Shown here: positions 1 through 7,069 of the stretch, piece by piece
Position numbering within the stretch: the stretch's first letter is position 1
Layout: each line of letters begins with the position of its first letter
Assembly: GCA_002479255.1 (NCBI GenBank)
Contig: DLMJ01000046.1
Span: forward strand, 75,163-139,162
From: Candidatus Binatus soli
GTDB taxonomy: Bacteria > Desulfobacterota > Binatia > Binatales > Binataceae
DNA length: 64,000 nt
Direction: 5' to 3'
Position numbers and translations under genes: made by a program
Notes under the pieces: model-generated
What the model was told of the DNA's origin: nothing
The model's input: only the letters and a program-made list of their open reading frames with translations
Database searches by the model: none

Positions 1-98
1 TGGAAAATCGGTCCGGCAAGGGCAAGCCCTACGTAACTTCGGCTGGAATCCATCTCAATTCCGGCGCAAAGGTGGAACGGACGGTCCCGCTGGACTAA
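1..98 (+). CDS. 3' end of a truncated gene, product unknown
   Basis: An open frame (third frame of the window) enters at base 3 and ends at a TAA at 96-98, giving about 31 residues that end in VERTVPLD. The tail contains GKPYVTSAG. Too little is left to recognise a family. A short purine-rich stretch and the next small ORF follow 22 bases later on the same strand, so the two may share a transcript. Confidence 0.5.
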   Translation, partial: ENRSGKGKPYVTSAGIHLNSGAKVERTVPLD

Positions 99-120
99 GC
101 AAGAAAAGAAGAGAGGTTAG

Positions 121-249
121 ATGGCAAGCGAACGGCAAAAAGAAATCAAGCGTCGGCGCAAACGGAAAAAATCGAGACTGCAGGCCAAGACCAGGGAGGC
201 GCGCAAAAAGACCCGGAAAAAGCGGTCCGAACGTCCGCATCCAGCCTGA
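121..249 (+). CDS. Very small, highly basic protein (42 aa)
   Basis: ATG at 121 is preceded by the purine-rich AAGAAAAGAAGAGAGG, which supplies a strong ribosome binding site. The predicted 42-residue product is almost entirely Lys, Arg and Glu and begins MASERQKEIKRRRKRKKS. Such composition is typical of small ribosome-associated or nucleic-acid-binding proteins, but no family was identified. A second tiny Arg/Lys-rich ORF lies at 39112-39237; the two are similar in size and composition but not clearly homologous. The ORF is supported by the ribosome site and by following the upstream gene closely. Function is unknown. Confidence 0.55.
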   Translation: MASERQKEIKRRRKRKKSRLQAKTREARKKTRKKRSERPHPA

Positions 250-267
250 ATCGGACGCTTAGCGCGC

Positions 268-393
268 GGCAGGGGTGACCCCTGGCAGGGGTGACCCCTG
301 GCCGTGGCGACGGCAGCGCAGTATTAAGCCGTTGGCAGGGGCCGCGCCCGCCAACGGCGGGCGGCCTTAGCATCGGGTGGAGGGGTGACCCCT
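268..393. repeat. Modular intergenic repeat cluster (copy 1)
   Basis: The 13-nt palindrome AGGGGTGACCCCT occurs three times, at 271-283, 287-299 and 381-393. The first two lie inside a 16-nt tandem duplication (268-283 and 284-299). Directly after comes the module at 300-322, which begins GGCCGTGGCGACGGC and is found again at 4076-4098 and, inverted, at 7510-7532. Next is an inverted repeat, CCGTTGGC at 329-336 against GCCAACGG at 350-357. The layout, a constant module followed by a variable palindrome, suggests a small non-autonomous interspersed element or REP-like family. Confidence 0.7.
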
Positions 394-590
394 GCACTCA
401 GTGTTAAAACAAAGATGCGGGACTTCGTCCCTGTTAGAAGGGTTAAGGGGGACGGCGGATTTTTTCTTTGTGTCATTCTAGAGCGAAAGCTGCTGTAGCG
501 AAGAATCCCGGTTCCGGCATTGCGCAATGGCAGTCAATTTTTCCAAAAGTGGTCGGAAATGGTGCTGTCCTGCTGAGGTTTTTACGACAA

Positions 591-606
591 CGTTTCACGT
601 GAAACG
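591..606. promoter_or_regulatory. Candidate parS centromere site (ParB binding)
   Basis: CGTTTCACGTGAAACG is a perfect 16-bp palindrome. Its central 14 bases, GTTTCACGTGAAAC, match the bacterial chromosomal parS consensus TGTTNCACGTGAAACA; only the outermost base on each side differs. It lies in a gene-free stretch, as some parS sites do. No parA or parB is in the window, so assignment rests on sequence alone. Chromosomal parS sites cluster near oriC in most bacteria, which would place this region in the origin domain. Confidence 0.65.
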
Positions 607-758
607 TGTTTTAGTTCAGGAGAAGAAATTACGAAGCAGTGGCTTGACGGGCGAAGAGCACACGTTCAAGCGAGCAGGACTGGAACGAGAGCATCGGGCG
701 AGAACTGGCCGCTCCCGGCGCCGCTGGAAACACCGTGTGAACAAACCCGGCGCGGAAC

Positions 759-788
759 CTTGCACAGGGAAGCCGTCGGGTCTATAGC
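759..788 (+). repeat. 30-nt dispersed repeat, copy A
   Basis: This stretch matches 62678-62707 at 28 of 30 positions, sharing the exact core GCCGTCGGGTCTATAGC (772-788). Both copies are followed a few tens of bases later by TTCCGGCTT. It lies just upstream of the retron promoter. The two copies are nearly 62 kb apart and both are intergenic. Confidence 0.6.
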
Positions 789-826
789 GGGGCGGGTCCA
801 AATACGGTAGTTCCGGCTTGCTCCTC

Positions 827-855
827 TTGACGCGACGAATTCCAATTCGTATCCT
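827..855 (+). promoter_or_regulatory. Predicted sigma-70 promoter of the retron, with a dyad in the spacer
   Basis: A -35 box TTGACG (827-832) and a -10 box TATCCT (850-855) are separated by exactly 17 bases. The spacer contains a perfect inverted repeat, CGAATT (836-841) against AATTCG (844-849), an arrangement common for repressor operators. A start 6-8 bases past the -10 box would begin transcription at about 861-863, the first base of the predicted msr-msd RNA. Confidence 0.6.
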
Positions 856-861
856 TCCCTC

Positions 862-1013
862 GCTCTTAGTCAGGTTCCCGTTGACGAAACGCGAGCCTTA
901 TGCCGGGCGATTCGCCAGGCTGTTACGTATTGACCGTCATGCTGCGGGGCGGGTTTCGACGCCCTCCTCGTACGCGAGCCGGGCGTCGAAACCCGCCCGC
1001 TCAAAGTAAGAGC
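862..1013 (+). ncRNA. Predicted retron msr-msd non-coding RNA
   Basis: The order and structure expected of a retron RNA can be read directly. Region a1 is GCTCTTA (862-868) and pairs with a2, TAAGAGC (1007-1013). The base after a1 is an unpaired G (869) in the context TTAG, matching the priming guanosine that carries the 2',5' branch in Eco1-type retrons. Two small msr hairpins follow: CGTT/AACG at 879-891, and GGCG/CGCC at 906-916 flanked by GCCT/AGGC. The msd part is a perfect 18-bp stem (947-964 with 981-998) whose 16-nt loop carries a further CTCG/CGAG stem (967-970 with 975-978). The effector start codon is four bases past a2, so pairing could affect effector translation. Exact ends and the branch position are inferred. 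Confidence 0.75.
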
Positions 1014-1017
1014 AACC

Positions 1018-1989
1018 ATGGGCCACCCGTTCGATCATCCTGCGCTTTCCAAAGCTTTGGAAAGGGTGGTTGGAGCTTTCAAAACAAAGTCGGTTTCCGT
1101 GCTTCCAGGAGCCAAACTTCTGTTTGTCTGTGGCGGGCCTACGGACCCGGTCCCACTTACTGCAAAAGAGCGGTTTCTCGATTGGGTGGCCCCGGGGTTG
1201 AGGCTGAGCCGGACACGGCGGCAGACCATGCGGGGGCAGTTCCTCGATTGGGCGGCCACCAACATGCCCACCTGCAGGACCTTCTTGGCTGAGAAGGCCG
1301 CGCAAGATGTGGTCTCCCACGACAACCCGCCCCCTCTGAGACTCGCTAAATTCGAGGAATTTCTTGGCAGCGTTGCGGACTGTGTAATCGTATTCCCAGA
1401 ATCCGTCGGGTCTTTTGCGGAGACCGGCTACTTCGCGGCCAAGGGAAACGTCCGCTGTAATTGCTTGATCGTAAACTCTGCCTCTGAGCAAAAGACTTCA
1501 TTCCTTAACCGCGGGCCGATTGATGAAATCGAGCGGCATACCAAACTTGAATACAAGAGACTCGTGCTGAACTTCGATGCAACTCCGCCAGACTTCGCAG
1601 TCATAAAAGAACGTATCGAGAACACGCCACCCAAAGGCAAAACCGGGGTCTCCATGCACTCCTTTAACGAGCTAACGGCCGCAAAGCAATTAGCATTTCT
1701 GCTTTATCTCATGAGCCTATTTCCGTCCCTCGACCTAGAGGGCATGAGGCGAATCATCGAACTCGTATTTGGCAAAGGAAATTACGAGATGGAGCGCGTG
1801 AGACAGCTCTTGTCTGTCCTCGTCTCGGCGAAATATGTCGATCGCCTGCCAGCCGATAACGACTATTATTATTTAATCGAGCCGTCTGCACCTCCTTTGC
1901 TAGAAATCGCTGGCGAAAACCCAAGTCAACTGCTCGTCGAACATTCCGGGATTTATTCACGGTACTTCCCAAATTTGGTGCGCGTATAG
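1018..1989 (+). CDS. Retron effector, nucleoside deoxyribosyltransferase-like (Eco1/St85 type)
   Basis: This 323-residue protein has the signature of the toxic effector of type II-A retrons: LFVCGG at residues 35-40 and FPESVGSFAE at 126-135. In nucleoside deoxyribosyltransferase-like proteins the PES-GS-E segment carries the catalytic glutamate. NRGP follows in the position of the NYGP of the Eco1 effector. The C-terminal third (about 215-323) is charged and helical and probably forms the winged-helix-like domain of this family. Known Eco1 effectors form a filament with the RT and msDNA and deplete nucleotides or NAD on phage infection, causing abortive infection. The gene sits between the predicted msr-msd RNA and the RT, the usual order. 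ATG 1018 has only a weak ribosome site overlapping a2. It looks less GC-rich than neighbouring genes, suggesting acquisition. Confidence 0.85.
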   Translation: MGHPFDHPALSKALERVVGAFKTKSVSVLPGAKLLFVCGGPTDPVPLTAKERFLDWVAPGLRLSRTRRQTMRGQFLDWAATNMPTCRTFLAEKAAQDVVSHDNPPPLRLAKFEEFLGSVADCVIVFPESVGSFAETGYFAAKGNVRCNCLIVNSASEQKTSFLNRGPIDEIERHTKLEYKRLVLNFDATPPDFAVIKERIENTPPKGKTGVSMHSFNELTAAKQLAFLLYLMSLFPSLDLEGMRRIIELVFGKGNYEMERVRQLLSVLVSAKYVDRLPADNDYYYLIEPSAPPLLEIAGENPSQLLVEHSGIYSRYFPNLVRV

Positions 1990-1999
1990 AGAACTCCTG

Positions 2000-2947
2000 A
2001 TGTTAGCCAGCGTCATAGCCAAGAAGACTGGTGTAACTGCTTTGTATATAGAGCAGCTAGCACGCTCGGCTAGTCACTTTTACAAGGTCTATCTTATTGA
2101 TAAACGTCACGGTGATGAGAAAAGGATCATCCAGCAACCTTCGCGCGCGCTCAAATTTCTCCAGCGCTGGATTGTCGCCAATGTTATACAGGATATCCCA
2201 ATCCACACCGCCGCGGCGGCGTACGTAAAGGGTAGCAGCGTTAGGAAGCATGCAGAGCGGCATGTTACGAACAACTACCTTTTGAGGTTGGATTTTCAGC
2301 AGTTTTTCCCTTCGATTAAGGGTAGCGACATAAGACGACATCTCGTTAAAAATCGGCCGCACCTGCACTTTGTCGAAGAAGACACCGATATTGAATTACT
2401 GGTCGCCGCAGTTACTCGCAGCGGTGGGCTAGTGATCGGCGCACCATCGTCGCCTGCCTTGTCGAATCAAATTATGTTTCAATTTGACGATCTCTTGCAC
2501 CGATGGTGCGCAGACTCAAACGTGACGTATACGAGGTACGCCGACGACTTATATTTTTCCACGCGTACACCTGATGTCTTGCGGCTGGCTCGGGAAAAGG
2601 TCTTGGAGCTTTTGGGCTCGATAGAATACCCGAAGCTCAGCTTAAACGACGATAAAACGGTTCACACCTCACGCAAGAAGAAGCGCCTGGTTACCGGGCT
2701 GTCGCTTTCCTCTGACGGAAAGGTGTCATTGGGAAGAGAGAAGAAGCGCAAGATACGAAGCATGATACACAAGCATAAAGTTGTTGCGGGCTTGGAATCG
2801 AAAGAGCGGGCTTATTTGGCTGGCTACCTCGCATATGCGCGCTCCGTGGAACCGGAATTTATCGCCAGCTTGGTGCGGAAATACGGGTCAGAGACGATGC
2901 GGGCTGTGATGACGATGTCCCAGGCTCCAAGGTCTGGGCACCAATAA
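2000..2947 (+). CDS. Retron reverse transcriptase (group II-like RT)
   Basis: The 315-residue RT carries the expected motifs in order: DFQQFFPSI at 98-106, GAPSSPALSN at 147-156, the catalytic YADD at 180-183, and the retron-specific VTG triplet at 231-233 in region Y, followed by a basic thumb that binds msr. The region X motif usually written NAxxH reads KHAERH (83-88), so the Asn is replaced while Ala and His are kept. It would reverse-transcribe msd from the branching guanosine of msr to give msDNA and act as antitoxin to the upstream effector. It starts 10 nt after the effector stop, so the two are probably co-transcribed. Like the effector it is visibly less GC-rich than the flanking genes. 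Confidence 0.93.
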   Translation: MLASVIAKKTGVTALYIEQLARSASHFYKVYLIDKRHGDEKRIIQQPSRALKFLQRWIVANVIQDIPIHTAAAAYVKGSSVRKHAERHVTNNYLLRLDFQQFFPSIKGSDIRRHLVKNRPHLHFVEEDTDIELLVAAVTRSGGLVIGAPSSPALSNQIMFQFDDLLHRWCADSNVTYTRYADDLYFSTRTPDVLRLAREKVLELLGSIEYPKLSLNDDKTVHTSRKKKRLVTGLSLSSDGKVSLGREKKRKIRSMIHKHKVVAGLESKERAYLAGYLAYARSVEPEFIASLVRKYGSETMRAVMTMSQAPRSGHQ

Positions 2948-3160
2948 GGCGCCTCACCTTTCGGGCGGTTATCCGGGGTCCCTCGGCTTCGCTCGGGATG
3001 ACGGAGGGAGGGATGACACAAAAGAAGAGCGCGCAAGCGCAGAAAGCTGTACCCTCATCTACCGGCCGCCAGGTGGCCTGGCGGGTCGCGCCGTGGGTGA
3101 GTGCGGGGTAACATTGTTGTCCTTGGAAACTCAGGCGCCACGCGTCTCGCAATTGAAAGA

Positions 3161-3193
3161 GTGGAAAAGTGAAAAAGTGAAAAAGTGAAAAAA
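3161..3193 (+). repeat. 8-nt A-rich tandem repeat upstream of a start codon
   Basis: Four near-identical units (GTGGAAAA, GTGAAAAA, GTGAAAAA, GTGAAAAAA) run head to tail and end nine bases before the methyltransferase-like start codon. Similar tracts occur at 31714-31746 and 48066-48091. Tracts of this kind mutate by slippage and could vary promoter or ribosome-site spacing. Between the RT and this tract (2948-3160) no gene is seen. A short REP-like string at 2978-3005 contains CCCTCGGCTTCGCTCGGG. Confidence 0.6.
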
Positions 3194-3201
3194 GGGCCTC
3201 C

Positions 3202-4026
3202 ATGCAAATGAAGCACCGAATCCGATTCCCGTTGTTCGTCCTGCTTATTCTATCGATAGTTGCGATCTCGCCGATGCCGTCGGCGAGAGCAGCCCGCGAC
3301 GACACCGGCACGCAGGCCGCGCTTGCCGCGGCGATCGCCGGACCGCATCGTTCCGAGGCAAATAAGGCCCGCGACAAATATCGCCATCCGCTGGAAACGC
3401 TCACTTTCTTCGGGATTAAGCCCGAGATGACCGTGGTCGAGATCTCGCCCGGCGCCGGTTGGTTTACCGAGATCCTGGCGCCCTTTCTCAAGGACCACGG
3501 CAAGCTCTACGAAGCGGTGGGCGGCGGACCGGGCGCCAAGACCTTCGAGGACAAGCTCAAGGCCGATCCCGCCGTCTACGGCCGGATCATCGTGAGCACG
3601 CTCAAGCCGCCGGCCGAAACCGACATCGCGCCCGCAGGCACGGCCGATATGGTCGTGACCTTTCGCAACGTCCACGACTGGCTCGCGCACGGCAACGCGG
3701 CAGACTACTTCAAGGCCTTTTACCGCGCGCTGAAACCCGGCGGAATCCTGGGCGTAACCGACCATCGCGCCGATCCCTCGCAGCCGCAGGACCCTCTCGC
3801 CAAGAACGGATATGTGCGCCAGGACTATATGATCCGACTCGCGGAGCAGGCCGGCTTCAAACTGGCGGGCGCCTCGGAAATCAATGCAAATCCCAAGGAC
3901 CTGCGGGACCATCCGGTGTGGTATCTGCCGCCAACCTTGCGCCTGGGTGAAAAGGATCGCGCCAAGTATCTGGCAATCGGAGAGAGTGACCGGATGACGC
4001 TCAAGTTCGTCAAGCCGCAGGGCTGA
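3202..4026 (+). CDS. Exported class I SAM-methyltransferase-like protein
   Basis: The 274-residue product begins with a basic, strongly hydrophobic signal peptide (about residues 1-30, ending SARA). The mature part has a Rossmann-type methyltransferase core: motif I VVEISPGAGWFTE (78-90), a DMVVTFRNVHDW segment, and ALKPGGILGVTDHR typical of motif III. It belongs to the predicted exported methyltransferases of the COG4798 type, whose substrate is unknown. A SAM-dependent enzyme in the periplasm is odd, so it may bind another ligand. The ATG at 3202 is used here; ATG 3208 is an alternative. It stands alone between the retron and rpoZ. Confidence 0.8.
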   Translation: MQMKHRIRFPLFVLLILSIVAISPMPSARAARDDTGTQAALAAAIAGPHRSEANKARDKYRHPLETLTFFGIKPEMTVVEISPGAGWFTEILAPFLKDHGKLYEAVGGGPGAKTFEDKLKADPAVYGRIIVSTLKPPAETDIAPAGTADMVVTFRNVHDWLAHGNAADYFKAFYRALKPGGILGVTDHRADPSQPQDPLAKNGYVRQDYMIRLAEQAGFKLAGASEINANPKDLRDHPVWYLPPTLRLGEKDRAKYLAIGESDRMTLKFVKPQG

Positions 4027-4036
4027 GCCCTGCACC

Positions 4037-4131
4037 CAGTGTTAAGACCGCGCTCCGTTGTCGCGCGCGGCCCCTGGCCGTGGCGACGGCAGCGCAGTGT
4101 TAAGACCGCGCTCCGTTGTCGCGCGCGGCCC
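4037..4131 (+). repeat. Modular intergenic repeat (copy 2), with 37-nt internal duplication
   Basis: A 37-nt unit, starting CAGTGTTAAGACCGCG, occurs twice at 4037-4073 and 4095-4131 (period 58). The second copy is joined to the module at 4076-4098. The stretch 4076-4130 matches the reverse complement of 7478-7532 with one mismatch in 55 bases, and its first 23 bases match 300-322. It lies between the methyltransferase-like gene and rpoZ. Confidence 0.8.
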
Positions 4132-4182
4132 GATCTCGGGTGCGTTGACAAGAGGCGCGATGCACCGGAGAATTGATGCCTA

Positions 4183-4377
4183 ATGGCACGAATTACCGTT
4201 GAAGATTGCCTGGAAAACATCCCCAACCGCTTCGAGCTCGTGCTCGGCGCGGCGCGGCGCGCCAAACAGCTGCTCAAGGGCGCGCGGCCACTGGTGGAAT
4301 CGGACAACAAAGAAGTAGTCACGGCGTTGCGCGAAATCGCCGCCGGCAAGGTCACGATCGAAGAACCCGACGCCTGA
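4183..4377 (+). CDS. rpoZ: RNA polymerase omega subunit
   Basis: At 64 residues this is a short omega subunit. It begins MARITVEDCLENIPNRFELV and contains the conserved ARRAKQL helix and the NKEVVTALREIAAGKV segment. Omega wraps the C-terminus of beta-prime and helps core polymerase assembly. It lies directly upstream of an RpoH-type sigma factor on the same strand, about 107 bases apart, so two transcription genes may share a transcript. Start ATG 4183 gives the canonical N-terminus. Family length is usually 65-95 residues. Confidence 0.93.
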   Translation: MARITVEDCLENIPNRFELVLGAARRAKQLLKGARPLVESDNKEVVTALREIAAGKVTIEEPDA

Positions 4378-4484
4378 CCGGGCACGATCGATTCGACAAC
4401 AACCGACACAGCTCCTCGCCGCCGACGGCTCGAGCATTGGTGTCCGCATCTCATGCCAGCGTGTGGCGGAGCTGGAGCCAGCCT

Positions 4485-5624
4485 GTGGCGCGCAAACCCG
4501 GCAAACCGATCGGTCGCAAGCGCACAACGAAACGCGATAGCAAAGCCGGCGGCGAAGTTCGTCGCAGGCGCGCGATCGCCGAGCCGATCGCACCTGAAGA
4601 GTCCGAATCGGATCTCGACCTCGAAGCCGGCGCCGTCGCCGAAGCTGCCGACGAAAACGCGCCGATCGAAGTCTCCGAGTTTCATCCGGTCGCAGGCGCC
4701 GACGACGAAGCGGCCGCAGAACCCGTGGAGTCCGCCGAGGTTGAAGCCGACGCCGCCAAGGACGGCGGCGCGCTCGTAGCCGCCGATCCGCTGGGCCGCT
4801 ACCTGGCCGAGATTCGCCGCTTCCCGCTGCTGTCGCGCGAGGCGGAGGCCGTGATCGCGCGGCGCTACGTCAAGGACAAGGATCCGGAGGACGCTTACCG
4901 GCTGGTCACCGCCAATCTGCGCCTGGTCGTGAAACTCGCGTTCGAGTTCGCGCGGGCGACGAAAAACGTGCTCGACCTTATACAGGAGGGCAACGTCGGC
5001 CTGATGGAAGCGGTCAAGAATTTCGACCCCGAGCATGGAATCCGCTTTCCGTCTTACGCGGTGTGGTGGGTGCGCGCGTATATCTACCGTTACCTGATCA
5101 ACAACTGGCGGCTGGTCAAGATCGGCACAACTCAAGCGCAGCGCAAACTGTTCTTCAATCTCCGCAAAGAGACCGACCGGCTGGAGCGCGAGGGATTCAA
5201 GCCGCAACCTCTTTTGCTGGCGCATCGGATGGGGGTGCGGGAAAGCGACGTGCGCGAGATGCAGGAGCGGATGGGGCACAGCGAGCTATCGCTCGATCAA
5301 CCGGCCGGCGCCGACGACGATACGCGGCTGCTCGACGTAATCCCCGACGCCGGGCACAACCCGGAAACCGAAACGGCCGACCGCGAGTGGCGCGAGTTCG
5401 CCCACGACAAGGTCGAGCAGTTCGCCGCGACGCTGGCGGGCAAGGAGCTGGAGATTTTCAAGGCGCGCCTGCTGTCGGAGGATCCCGAGACGCTGCAGGT
5501 GATCGGCACGCGCTTCGGAATCAGCCGCGAACGGGTGCGGCAGATCGAAACGCGGCTCAAGCGCCGGCTGAAGGAGTTTATCGAGGCGTCGGCGCCCGAC
5601 GTCGACGACGCCGGCCCGTCGTAG
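4485..5624 (+). CDS. rpoH: RpoH-type (sigma-32) RNA polymerase sigma factor with acidic N-terminal extension
   Basis: The C-terminal 280 residues form a complete group 3 sigma-70 protein: region 1.2 (DPLGRYLAEIRRFPLL, from about residue 100), region 2 (DLIQEGNVGLMEAVKNFDP, then PSYAVWWVRAYI), the RpoH-box QRKLFFNLR (about 219-227) and the region 4 helix-turn-helix (ISRERVRQIETRLKRRL). The RpoH-box separates it from RpoD and FliA types and implies a heat-shock or general-stress sigma. Start chosen at GTG 4485, which has GGAG seven bases upstream; GTG 4440 is an alternative. Ahead of region 1.2 lie about 100 unusual residues, first basic (RKPGKPIGRKRTTKR) then acidic and alanine-rich. Sigma-32 proteins normally lack this. 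Confidence 0.9.
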   Translation: MARKPGKPIGRKRTTKRDSKAGGEVRRRRAIAEPIAPEESESDLDLEAGAVAEAADENAPIEVSEFHPVAGADDEAAAEPVESAEVEADAAKDGGALVAADPLGRYLAEIRRFPLLSREAEAVIARRYVKDKDPEDAYRLVTANLRLVVKLAFEFARATKNVLDLIQEGNVGLMEAVKNFDPEHGIRFPSYAVWWVRAYIYRYLINNWRLVKIGTTQAQRKLFFNLRKETDRLEREGFKPQPLLLAHRMGVRESDVREMQERMGHSELSLDQPAGADDDTRLLDVIPDAGHNPETETADREWREFAHDKVEQFAATLAGKELEIFKARLLSEDPETLQVIGTRFGISRERVRQIETRLKRRLKEFIEASAPDVDDAGPS

Positions 5625-5721
5625 GCATCGCTGTTTCACACTGGGTTACCCCATTGCCGCTGATGGCCGCCGCTTGCGATAATGCGGTCCGAGGCGGATC
5701 GCGCAGGGAGCCTGCAGTCGA

Positions 5722-6453
5722 ATGCGAGAACGCAGTTGCGCGCTGGTTGTGGTGGGTAACGAAATCCTTTCCGGCAAGGTTCAGGATTCCAACGCGTATT
5801 TCGCGGCTCGCGAGCTGCACAAGATTGGCGTCGCGCTGGCCCGTATCGCAACCATCCCGGACCAACTTGCGGCGATCGCGGGCGAAGTTTCGTACTGCTC
5901 GCGCAACTTCGATTTCGTGATCACTTCGGGTGGCGTCGGCCCAACCCATGACGATCTCACGATGGAAGGCGTCGCGCGCGCATTCAACCGGCGTCTCGTG
6001 GTCCATCCCGACCTCGAGCGCCTCATCCGCGAATATTACCGCGAGCGCTCGGTCGGCGCAGGCCTCAAGATGGCCGAAGTGCCTGAGGGCGCGGTCCTCA
6101 ACGAAGCCGGCGACATCCGTTTCCCGACCGTGCAGATCGAAAATGTGTACGTGCTGCCTGGAATTCCGCAACTGTTCGAGGCCAAGCTGCGGGCGCTGAG
6201 CAGCCGTTTTGCGACCGACCCGTATTTCATGCGCGCGATTTACCTGACCGCCGGCGAGGGCACGATCGCCGATCAGCTGAACGACTGCATGCGCAATTTT
6301 CCGGAGTTGATGCTGGGCTCGTATCCGCGGATCGGAGATCCCGACTACCGCGTGAAGTTGACGCTCGAGTCGAAGGACGCCGAGTATCTCGAGCGCGCGT
6401 TTCGTCATCTGATGGGGCTGCTGCCGGCCGAGGCGGTGGTCAAAACCGAGTAG
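5722..6453 (+). CDS. MoaB/CinA-type molybdopterin-binding domain protein
   Basis: The 243-residue protein is a single MoCF/MogA-like domain: VGNEILSGKVQDSNA near the N-terminus and TSGGVGPTHDDLT at 69-80, the hallmark of CinA-N/COG1058. Family members include the N-terminal half of CinA (ADP-ribose or NMN processing) and FAD-pyrophosphatase-like proteins. The C-terminal amidase domain of full CinA is absent, so a nucleotide pyrophosphatase-type role is more likely than molybdenum cofactor synthesis; this is inference. It follows the sigma factor by about 100 bases on the same strand. Confidence 0.85.
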   Translation: MRERSCALVVVGNEILSGKVQDSNAYFAARELHKIGVALARIATIPDQLAAIAGEVSYCSRNFDFVITSGGVGPTHDDLTMEGVARAFNRRLVVHPDLERLIREYYRERSVGAGLKMAEVPEGAVLNEAGDIRFPTVQIENVYVLPGIPQLFEAKLRALSSRFATDPYFMRAIYLTAGEGTIADQLNDCMRNFPELMLGSYPRIGDPDYRVKLTLESKDAEYLERAFRHLMGLLPAEAVVKTE

Positions 6454-6486
6454 CAATTTACGCCCGAGGCGGCGGTGGAGGAAATC

Positions 6487-7038
6487 ATGAGGAAAAGAAG
6501 TTTCAGATTCGCCGTGATCGCGCTGGGATTGTCGGTGATGCTCGCGATGCCGGCCGGTCCGCTGGCAGAGTACGCCGCGGCACAGACGCAGCCGGCAGGC
6601 GCCGGGACGCCAACGCAGGTCCCGGAGCCGAACGCAGACGCCGTCAACTGGCCGGGCATGGGTTACGGCGTCGGCGCGTTGTTCTGCAATGTTCTCTATA
6701 TCCCCGCCAAGCTGGTTTACGCGCTGCTCGGCGGCCTCGTTGGCGGCGGAACCTACCTGGTGACCGCCGGCAACACGCAGGCTGCCGACACGGTGTGGCG
6801 CAGTGCGTTCGGCGGCGACTACGTCGTGACGCCGCAAATGCTGGCCGGTCAGGAGCCGATCAACTTCAGCGGGCCGACCGCAACCCCGCCTGAAGGTCCC
6901 TCGACAAGTTCATCGTCGGGTGGCGTCGCGCCGATAGCGCCGCTTCCGCAGGCGGGCTCGTCGTCGGCAGGCGGGCAGCCGCTGGATCACGGCAGCGGTC
7001 CCGCGGGCGCATCGGCGCCGAACTCGAACATCGAGTAG
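6487..7038 (+). CDS. Exported protein with glycine-rich membrane segment, unknown function
   Basis: ATG 6487 is preceded by GGAGGAA at ideal distance, so it is preferred over the GTG at 6475. The 183-residue product has a signal peptide (RKRSFRF followed by a hydrophobic run), a middle hydrophobic segment with a glycine-zipper-like LLGGLVGGGTYLV, and a C-terminal half rich in Ser, Gly, Ala and Pro. It is likely periplasmic or envelope-associated. No enzyme motif is seen. It is flanked by the CinA-like gene and an ArsC-like gene with short gaps, so the three may be co-transcribed. Confidence 0.7.
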   Translation: MRKRSFRFAVIALGLSVMLAMPAGPLAEYAAAQTQPAGAGTPTQVPEPNADAVNWPGMGYGVGALFCNVLYIPAKLVYALLGGLVGGGTYLVTAGNTQAADTVWRSAFGGDYVVTPQMLAGQEPINFSGPTATPPEGPSTSSSSGGVAPIAPLPQAGSSSAGGQPLDHGSGPAGASAPNSNIE

Positions 7039-7069
7039 CAGCAAGACGCCGGAACGTGGAAGGTCGCGC

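Larger units (their letters stand above)
250..826. other. Gene-poor intergenic stretch with repeats and a parS-like site
   Basis: No convincing gene was found. An 86-codon frame at 527-787 has no ribosome site and no recognisable sequence. The stretch holds three copies of a 13-nt palindrome and a 23-nt module repeated elsewhere (268-393), a parS-like palindrome (591-606), and one copy of a 30-nt dispersed repeat (759-788). It ends at the retron promoter. Confidence 0.6.

Noticed and set aside
527..787. 86-codon open frame beginning MAVNFSKSG
   Set aside because: No ribosome site, no recognisable domain, and it runs across the parS-like palindrome and a dispersed repeat, so it is probably not coding.
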